Source: Cloeon dipterum (Eukaryota; Arthropoda; Insecta; Ephemeroptera; Baetidae). Taken from it: a stretch of DNA of 64,000 nt. Both the position numbers and the translations under genes were made by a program. Shown one piece after another: positions 54,501 to 64,000 of this stretch. The notes under the pieces are model-generated. The model was not told where the DNA came from, made no database searches, and was given only the letters and a program-made list of their open reading frames with translations. Where the stretch lies: NCBI RefSeq assembly GCF_949628265.1, contig NC_088790.1:558001-622000 (forward strand), read 5' to 3'. Numbering within the stretch: position 1 is the first letter of the stretch; each line of letters begins with the position of its first letter.

Positions 54501-57500
54501 AAAACTATCGATTTCCTTTTATAGGACCGAATAATCTTTCGAAGATTGATCGAATTCCAAAATTGTTTAACCAAAGTTATCGATTTCCTTTCTATCGACC
54601 GAATAATCTTTCGAAGATTGATAGATTTCTAAGAATGTTTGACCAAAACTATCGATTCCCGTTATTAGTACCTACCAAACCTTCGAAGATTGATGGAATA
54701 CCAAGGTTGTTTGACCAAAACTATCGATTTCCTTTTATAGGACCGAATAATCTTTCGAAGATTGATCGAATTCCGAAAATGTTTAACCAAAGTTATCGAT
54801 TTCCTTTCAATTGACCGAATAATATTTCGAAGAATGATAGAATTCTAAGAATGTTTGACCAAAACTATCGATTCCCGTTATTAGTACCTACCAAACCTTC
54901 GAAGATTGATGGAATATTAAGAATGTTTGACCAAAACTATTGATTCCCGTGATTAGAACAGACAATTCTTTCGAATATTGATGGAATACCAAGAATGTTT
55001 GATCAAAACTATCGATTTCCTTTTATAGGACCAAATAATCTTTCGAAGATTGAACGAATACCAAGAGTTACAGATCAGAAATATCGATTCGCTTTCTTAA
55101 AACAAAACAATCTTTCGAAGATTGATGAAATTCCAAGAATGTTTCACCAAAACTATCGATTTCCTTTTATAGGAACGGATAATCTTTCGAAGATTGATCG
55201 AATTCCGAAATTGTTTAACCAAATTTATCGATTTCCTTTCAATCGACCGAATAATATTTCGAATATTGATGGAATTCTAAGAATGTTTGACAAAAACTAT
55301 CGATTCCCGTTATTAGAACCGACCAATCTTTCGAAAATTAATGGAAGTCCAAGAATGTTTGACAAAAACTATCGATTTCCTTTTATAGGACCGAATAATC
55401 TTTCGAAGATTGATGGAATTCCAAGAATTTTTTACCAAAACAATCGATTCCCGTTATTAGAACAGACCAAACCTTCGATGATTGATGAAATACCAAGAAT
55501 GTTTGATCAAAATTATCAATTCCCGTGATTAGAACAGACAATTCTTTCGAAAATTGATGGAATACCAAGGTTGTTTGACCAAAACTATCGATTTCCTTTT
55601 ATAGGACCGAATAATCTTTCGAAGATTGTTAGAATTCTGAGGATGTTAAACCAAAGTTATCGATTTCCTTTCAATTGACCGAATAATCTTTCGAAGATTG
55701 ATAGATTTCTAAGAATGTTTGACCAAAACTATCGATTCCCGTTATTAGTACCTACCAAACCTTCGAAGATTGATGGAATATTAAGAATGTTTGACTAAAA
55801 CTATTGATTTCCGTGATTAGAACAGACCAATCTTTCGAATATTGATGGAATACCAAGAATGTTTGACCAAAACTATCGATTCCCATGATTAGAACAGACC
55901 AATCTTTTGAATATTAATGGAATTCTAAGAATGTTTGACAAAAACTATCGATTCCCGTTATTAGAACCGACCAATCTTTCGAAAATTAATGGAAGTCCAA
56001 GAATGTTTCACCAAAACTATCGTTTTCCTTTTATAGGACCGAATAATCTTTCGAAGATTGATGGAATTCCAAGAATTTTTTACCAAAACTATCAATTTCC
56101 GTTATTAGAACCGACGAAACCTTCGAAGATTGATGGAATACCAAGGTTGTTTGACCAAAACTATCGATTTCCTTTTATAGGACCGAATAATCTTTCAAAG
56201 ATTGTTAGAATTCTGAGGATGTTAAACCAAAGTTATCGATTTCCTTTCAATTGACCGAATAATCTTTCGAAGATTGATTGAATTCTAAGAATGTTTGACC
56301 AAAACTATCGATTACCGTTTTTCGAACCGAATAAACCTTCGAAGATTGATGGAATACCAAGAATTTTTGACCAAAACTATCGATTCCCTTTTATAGGACC
56401 GAATAATCTTTCGAAGATTGATCGAATTCCCAAATTGTTTAACCAAAGTTATCGATTTCCTTTCAATCGACCGAATAATATTTCGAAGATTGATAGAATT
56501 CTAAGAATAATTGACCAAAACTTTTTATACCCGTTATTAGAACCGACCAAACCTTCGAAGATTGATGGAATACCAAGAATGTTTGACCAAAACTATCAAT
56601 TTCCGTTATTAGAACCGACCAAACCTTCGAAGATTGATGGAATACCAAGGTTGTTTGACCAAAACTATCGATTTCCTTTTATAGGACCGAATAATCTTTC
56701 GAAGATTGATCGAATTCCAAAATTGTTTAACCAAAGTTATCGATTTCCTTTCTATCGACCGAATAATCTTTCGAAGATTGATGGAATACCAAGAATGTTT
56801 GACCAAAACCATCAATTTCCGTTATTAGAACCGACCAAACCTTCGAAGATTGATGGAATACCAAGGTTGTTTGACCAAAACTATCGATTTCCTTTTATAG
56901 GACCGAATAATCTTTCGAAGATTGATCGAATTCCGAAAATGTTTAACCAAAGTTATCGATTTCCTTTCAATTGACCGAATAATATTTCGAAGAATGATAG
57001 AATTCTAAGAATGTTTGACCAAAACTATCGATTCCCGTTATTAGTACCTACCAAACCTTCGAAGATTGATGGAATATTAAGAATGTTTGACCAAAACTAT
57101 TGATTCCCGTGATTAGAACAGACCAATCTTTCGAATATTGATGAAATACCAAGAATGTTTGATCAAAACTATCGATTTCCTTTTATAGGACCAAATAATC
57201 TTTCGAAGATTGAACGAATACCAAGAGTTACAGATCAGAAATATCGATTCGCTTTCTTAAAACAAAACAATCTTTCGAAGATTGATGAAATTCCAAGAAT
57301 GTTTCACCAAAACTATTGATTTCCTTTTATAGGAACGGATAATCTTTCGAAGATTGATCGAATTCCGAAATTGTTTAACCAAATTTATCGATTTCCTTTC
57401 AATCGACCGAATAATATTTCGAATATTGATGGAATTCTAAGAATGTTTGACAAAAACTATCGATTCCCGTTATTAGAACCGACCAATCTTTCGAAAATTA

Positions 57501-60500
57501 ATGGAAGTCCAAGAATGTTTGACAAAAACTATCGATTTCCTTTTATAGGACCGAATAATCTTTCGAAGATTGATGGAATTCCAAGAATTTTTTACCAAAA
57601 CTATCGATTCCCGTTATTAGAACAGACCAAACCTTCGATGATTGATGAAATACCAAGAATGTTTGATCAAAATTATCAATTCCCGTGATTAGAACAGACA
57701 ATTCTTTCGAAAATTGATGGAATACCAAGGTTGTTTGACCAAAACTATCGATTTCCTTTTATAGGACCGAATAATCTTTCGAAGATTGTTAGAATTCTGA
57801 GGATGTTAAACCAAAGTTATCGATTTCCTTTCAATTAACCGAATAATCTTTCGAAGATTGATAGATTTCTAAGAATGTTTGACCAAAACTATCGATTCCC
57901 GTTATTAGTACCTACCAAACCTTCGAAGATTGATGGAATATTAAGAATGTTTGACTAAAACTATTGATTTCCGTGATTAGAACAGACCAATCTTTCGAAT
58001 ATTGATGGAATACCAAGAATGTTTGACCAAAACTATCGATTCCCATGATTAGAACAGACCAATCTTTTGAATATTAATGGAATTCTAAGAATGTTTGACA
58101 AAAACTATCGATTCCCGTTATTAGAACCGACCAATCTTTCGAAAATTAATGGAAGTCCAAGAATGTTTCACCAAAACTATCGTTTTCCTTTTATAGGACC
58201 GAATAATCTTTCGAAGATTGATGGAATTCCAAGAATTTTTTACCAAAACTATCAATTTCCGTTATTAGAACCGACGAAACCTTCGAAGATTGATGGAATA
58301 CCAAGGTTGTTTGACCAAAACTATCGATTTCCTTTTATAGGACCGAATAATCTTTCAAAGATTGTTAGAATTCTGAGGATGTTAAACCAAAGTTATCGAT
58401 TTCCTTTCAATTGACCGAATAATCTTTCGAAGATTGATTGAATTCTAAGAATGTTTGACCAAAACTATCGATTACCGTTTTTCGAACCGAATAAACCTTC
58501 GAAGATTGATGGAATACCAAGAATTTTTGACCAAAACTATCGATTCCCTTTTATAGGACCGAATAATCTTTCGAAGATTGATCGAATTCCCAAATTGTTT
58601 AACCAAAGTTATCGATTTCCTTTCAATCGACCGAATAATATTTCGAAGATTGATAGAATTCTAAGAATAATTGACCAAAACTTTTTATACCCGTTATTAG
58701 AACCGACCAAACCTTCGAAGATTGATGGAATACCAAGAATGTTTGACCAAAACCATCAATTTCCGTTATTAGAACCGACCAAACCTTCGAAGATTGATGG
58801 AATACCAAGGTTGTTTGACCAAAACTATCGATTTCCTTTTATAGGACCGAATAATCTTTCGAAGATTGATCGAATTCCAAAATTGTTTAACCAAAGTTAT
58901 CGATTTCCTTTCTATCGACCGAATAATCTTTCGAAGATTGATGGAATACCAAGAATGTTTGACCAAAACCATCAATTTCCGTTATTAGAACCGACCAAAC
59001 CTTCGAAGATTGATGGAATACCAAGGTTGTTTGACCAAAACTATCGATTTCCTTTTATAGGACCAAATAATCTTTCGAAGATTGATCGAATTCCGAAAAT
59101 GTTTAACCAAAGTTATCGATTTCCTTTCAATTGACCGAATAATATTTCGAAGAATGATAGAATTCTAAGAATGTTTGACCAAAACTATCGATTCCCGTTA
59201 TTAGTACCTACCAAACCTTCGAAGATTGATGGAATATTAAGAATGTTTGACCAAAACTATTGATTCCCGTGATTAGAACAGACCAATCTTTCGAATATTG
59301 ATGAAATACCAAGAATGTTTGATCAAAACTATCGATTTCCTTTTATAGGACCAAATAATCTTTCGAAGATTGAACGAATACCAAGAGTTACAGATCAGAA
59401 ATATCGATTCGCTTTCTTAAAACAAAACAATCTTTCGAAGATTGATGAAATTCCAAGAATGTTTCACCAAAACTATTGATTTCCTTTTATAGGAACGGAT
59501 AATCTTTCGAAGATTGATCGAATTCCGAAATTGTTTAACCAAATTTATCGATTTCCTTTCAATCGACCGAATAATATTTCGAATATTGATGGAATTCTAA
59601 GAATGTTTGACAAAAACTATCGATTCCCGTTATTAGAACCGACCAATCTTTCGAAAATTAATGGAATACCAAGAATGTTTGACCAAAACTATCGATTTCC
59701 TTTTATAGGACCGAATAATCTTTCGAAGATTGATGGAATTCCAAGAATTTTTTACCAAAACTATCGATTCCCGTTATTAGAACAGACCAAACCTTCGATG
59801 ATTGATGAAATACCAAGAATGTTTGATCAAAATTATCAATTCCCGTGATTAGAACAGACAATTCTTTCGAAAATTGATGGAATACCAAGGTTGTTTGACC
59901 AAAACTATCGATTTCCTTTTATAGGACCGAATAATCTTTCGAAGATTGTTAGAATTCTGAGGATGTTAAACCAAAGTTATCGATTTCCTTTCAATTAACC
60001 GAATAATCTTTCGAAGATTGATAGATTTCTAAGAATGTTTGACCAAAACTATCGATTCCCGTTATTAGTACCTACCAAACCTTCGAAGATTGATGGAATA
60101 TTAAGAATGTTTGACCAAAACTATTGATTTCCGTGATTAGAACAGACCAATCTTTCGAATATTGATGGAATACCAAGAATGTTTGACCAAAACTATCGAT
60201 TCCCGTGATTAGAACAGACCAATCTTTTGAATATTAATGGAATTCTAAGAATGTTTGACAAAAACTATCGATTCCCGTTATTAGAACCGACCAATCTTTC
60301 GAAAATTAATGGAAGTCCAAGAATGTTTCACCAAAACTATCGATTTCCTTTTATAGGACCGAATAATCTTTCGAAGATTGATGGAATTCCAAGAATTTTT
60401 TACCAAAACTATCAATTTCCGTTATTAGAACCGACGAAACCTTCGAAGATTGATGGAATACCAAGGTTGTTTGACCAAAACTATCGATTTCCTTTTATAG

Positions 60501-62000
60501 GACCGAATAATCTTTCAAAGATTGTTAGAATTCTGAGGATGTTAAACCAAAGTTATCGATTTCCTTTCAATTGACCGAATAATCTTTCGAAGATTGATAG
60601 AATTCCGAAAATGTTTAACCAAAGTTATCGATTTCCTTTCAATTGACCGAATAATATTTCGAAGATTGATTGAAATCTAAGAATGTTTGACCAAAACTAT
60701 CGATTACCGTTTTTCGAACCGAATAAACCTTCGAAGATTGATGGAATACCAAGAATTTTTGACCAAAACTATCGATTCCCTTTTATAGGACCGAATAATC
60801 TTTCGAAGATTGATCGAATTCCCAAATTGTTTAACCAAAGTTATCGATTTCCTTTCAATCGACCGAATAATATTTCGAAGATTGATAGAATTCTAAGAAT
60901 AATTGACCAAAACTTTTTATACCCGTTATTAGAACCGACCAAACCTTCGAAGATTGATGGAATACCAAGAATGTTTGACCAAAACTATCAATTTCCGTTA
61001 TTAGAACCGACCAAACCTTCGAAGATTGATGGAATACCAAGGTTGTTTGACCAAAACTATCGATTTCCTTTTATAGGACCGAATTATCTTTCGAAGATTG
61101 ATCGAATTCCGAAAATGTTTAACCAAAGTTATCGATTTCCTTTCAATTGACCGAATAATATTTCGAAGATTGATAGATTTCTAAGAATGTTTGACCAAAA
61201 CTATCGATTCCCGTTATTAGTACCTACCAAACCTTCGAAGATTGATGGAATATTAAGAATGTTTGACCAAAACTATTGATTTCCGTGATTAGAACAGACC
61301 AATCTTTCGAATATTGATGGAATACCAAGAATGTTTGATCAAAACTATCGATTTCCTTTTATAGGACCAAATAATCTTTCGAAGATTGAACGAATACCAA
61401 GAGTTACAGATCAGAAATATCGATTCGCTTTCTTAAAACAAAACAATCTTTCGAAGATTGATGAAATTCCAAGAATGTTTCACCAAAACTATCGATTTCC
61501 TTTTATAGGAACGAATAATCTTTCGAAGATTGATCGAATTCCGAAATTGTTTAACCAAAGTTATCGATTTCCTTTCAATCGACCGAATAATATTTCGAAT
61601 ATTGATGGAATTCTAAGAATGTTTGACAAAAACTATCGATTCCCGTTATTAGAACCGACCAATCTTTCGAAAATTAATGGAAGTCCAAGAATGTTTGACC
61701 AAAACTATGGATTTCCTTTTATAACACCCAATAAACTTGCGAAGATTGGTGGAATTCCAAGAATTTTTTACCAAAACTATCGATTCCCGTTATTAGAACC
61801 GACCAAACCTTCGAAGATTGATGAAATACCAAGAATGTTTGATCAAAATTATCGATTCCCGTGATTAGAACAGACAATTCTTTCCAAAAATTGAAGGAAT
61901 TCTAAGAATGTTTGACCAAAGCTATCGATTATCGTGATTAGAATAGACCAATCTTTCGAAAATTGATGGAAGTCCAAGAATGGTTGACCAAAACTATCGA
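51579..62000. repeat. Higher-order repeat family B, period 2,160 bp (30 monomers)
   Basis: The GAGTTACAGATCAGAAATATCG monomer recurs with its ATATCGATTC at 52,921, 55,081, 57,241 and 59,401, exactly 2,160 bp apart. Other landmarks (53,747, 55,907, 58,067, 60,227) keep the same spacing. Related blocks, 1,872 bp apart, are seen earlier at 43,921 and 45,793. The last interval (59,401 to 61,417) is 2,016 bp, two monomers shorter. Confidence 0.88.
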
Positions 62001-64000
62001 TTTCCGTTTTTAGAACCGACCAAACCTTCGAAGATTGATGGAATACCAAGAATGTTTGACCAAAACTATCGATTTCCTTTTATAGGACCAAATAATCTTT
62101 CGAAAATTAATGGAATACTAAGAATTTTTAACAAAACTATCGATTTCCTTTTATAGGACCGAATAATCTTTCGAAGATTAATATAATTCTGAGAATGTTT
62201 AACCAAAGTTATCGATTTCCTTTCAATTGACCGAATAATATTTCGAAGATTGATAGAATTCTAAGAATGTTTGACAAAAACTATCGATTTCCTTTTATAG
62301 GACCGAATAATCTTTCGAAGATTGATGGAATTCCAAGAATTTTTTACCAAAACTATCGATTCCCGTTATTAGAACCGACCAAACCTTCGATGATTGATGA
62401 AATACCAAGAATGTTTGATCAAAATTATCGATTCCCGTGATTAGAACAGACAATTCTTTCGAAAATTGATGGAATACCAAGGTTGTTTGACCAAAACTAT
62501 CGATTTCCTTTTATAGGACCGAATAATCTTTCGAAGATTGTTAGAATTCTGAGGATGTTAAACCAAAGTTATCGATTTCCTTTCAATTGACCGAATAATC
62601 TTTCGAAGATTGATAGATTTCTAAGAATGTTTGACCAAAACTATCGATTCCCGTTATTAGTACCTACCAAACCTTCGAAGATTGATGGAATATTAAGAAT
62701 GTTTGACCAAAACTATTGATTTCCGTGATTAGAACAGACCAATCTTTCGAATATTGATGGAATACCAAGAATGTTTGACCAAAACTATCGATTCCCGTGA
62801 TTAGAACAGACCAATCTTTTGAATATTGATGGAATTCTAAGAATGTTTGACAAAAACTATCGATTCCCGTTATTAGAACCGACCAATCTTTCGAAAATTA
62901 ATGGAAGTCCAAGAATGTTTCACCAAAACTATCGATTTCCTTTTATAGGACCGAATAATCTTTCGAAGATTGATGGAATTCCAAGAATTTTTTACCAAAA
63001 CTATCAATTTCCGTTATTAGAACCGACGAAACCTTCGAAGATTGATGGAATACCAAGGTTGTTTGACCAAAACTATCGATTTCCTTTTATAGGACCGAAT
63101 AATCTTTCGAAGATTGTTAGAATTCTGAGGATGTTAAACCAAAGTTATCGATTTCCTTTCAATTGACCGAATAATCTGTCGAAGATTGATAGAATTCCGA
63201 AAATGTTTAACCAAAGTTATCGATTTCCTTTCAATTGACCGAATAATATTTCGAAGATTGATTGAATTCTAAGAATGTTTGACCAAAACTATCGATTACC
63301 GTTTTTAGAACCGAATAAACCTTCGAAGATTGATGGAATACCAAGAATTTTTGACCAAAACTATCGATTCCCGTTATTAGTACCTACCAAACTTTCGAAG
63401 ATTGATGGAATATTAAGAATGTTTGACCAAAACTATTGATTCCCGTGATTAGAACAGACCAAACTTTCGAATATTGATGGAATATCAAGAATGTTTGATA
63501 AAAACTATCGATTTCCTTTTATAGGACCAAATAATCTTTCGAAGATTGATAGAATTCTGAGAAAGTTAAACCAAAGTTATCGATTTCCTTTCAATTGACC
63601 GAATAATATTTCGAAGATTGATTGAATTCTAAGAATGTTTGACCAAAACTATCGATTACCGTTTTTCGAACCGAATAAACCTTCGAAGATTGATGGAATA
63701 CCAAGAATTTTTGACCAAAACTATCGATTCCCTTTTATAGGACCGAATAATCTTTCGAAGATTGATCGAATTCCGAAATTGTTTAACCAAAGTTATCGAT
63801 TTCCTTTCAATCGACCGAATAATATTTCGAAGATTGATCGAATTCTAAGAATAATTGACCAAAACTTTTAATACCCGTTATTAGAACCGACCAAACCTTC
63901 GAAGATTGATGGAATACCAAGAATGTTTTACCAAAACCATCAATTTCCGTTATTAGAACCGACCAAACCTTCGAAGATTGATGGAATACCAAGGTTGTTT

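Larger units (their letters stand above)
29349..64000. repeat. Satellite array, 72-bp monomer with higher-order repeats
   Basis: About 480 tandem monomers run to the window end. The conserved core of each is AAGAATGTTTGACCAAAACTATCGATT ... TTTCGAAGATTGATGGAAT (given here in part), with palindromes ATCGAT and TTCGAA. Monomers fall into several types by their middle part: CCTTTTATAGGACCGAATAAT, CCGTTATTAGAACCGACCAAA, CCGTGATTAGAACAGACC, GCTTTCTTAAAACAAAACAAT, CCTTTCAATCGACCGAATAAT and a GAGTTACAGATCAG variant. The order of types repeats at larger periods. Since 72 is a multiple of three, one frame remains open across many monomers with a 24-residue repeat, interrupted wherever the CCGTGATTAG type (TGA) occurs. 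I regard these as chance ORFs. Confidence 0.97.

Noticed and set aside
29349-64000. Dozens of ORFs of 61-251 codons on both strands in the satellite
   Set aside because: They arise because the 72-bp period preserves reading frame. The same peptide repeat recurs in all of them, and the opposite strand is also open. There is no evidence of genes.
29349-64000. CRISPR-like regular repeats
   Set aside because: There are no unique spacers of fixed length. Monomers are contiguous and diverge as satellite types. The sequence is eukaryotic.
29349-64000. CENP-B box in the satellite
   Set aside because: TTCG occurs in every monomer, but the needed A and CGGG at fixed distance do not.

Overview
The window is eukaryotic repeat-rich DNA, most likely from an arthropod. 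It shows no bacterial operon signals, and instead carries a Ty3/gypsy retrotransposon, a Polinton/Maverick, AATAAA signals and a candidate gene with two short introns. I see no host single-copy gene.

The ground state is a satellite with a 72-bp monomer (1-124 and 29,349-64,000), organised in higher-order repeats. A long-terminal-repeat (LTR) element, 125-29,343 on the minus strand, sits in this satellite: 442-bp LTRs, 5-bp target duplication AATAC. Its only recognisable gene is a gag-like ORF (26,681-28,615). About 9 kb of its interior is non-coding, so it resembles a gag-only, non-autonomous retrotransposon.

Two further elements sit inside it. (1) A Ty3/gypsy element, 2,350-10,167, minus strand, with 1.25-kb LTRs differing by two substitutions and one A-run, 4-bp duplication ATAA, gag, a -1 frameshift site A AAA AAC, protease/reverse transcriptase and RNase H/integrase. 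A frame break lies between the last two. (2) A Polinton/Maverick, 13,789-24,967, with 6-bp duplication TATCTC, AG...CT ends and 1.7-kb terminal inverted repeats (TIRs). Its ten minus-strand genes are, in order of transcription: packaging ATPase, two small unknowns, integrase with chromodomain, penton-like minor capsid, basic pVI/pX-like protein, major capsid, an unknown, adenain-like protease and a final unknown. The protein-primed DNA polymerase B usual for Polintons is absent. The gene cluster is very compact: two stop/start junctions are ATGA overlaps and another pair overlaps by 59 bp.

From 29,349 to the end the satellite resumes and runs off the window. It contains a 286-bp 5'-truncated retrocopy of a polyadenylated transcript with a 13-bp target duplication (29,818-30,129), and several levels of higher-order repeats (216, 1,008/1,080, 2,160, 3,168 and 5,111 bp). 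Because 72 is a multiple of three, many apparent ORFs appear in the array; I do not regard them as genes.
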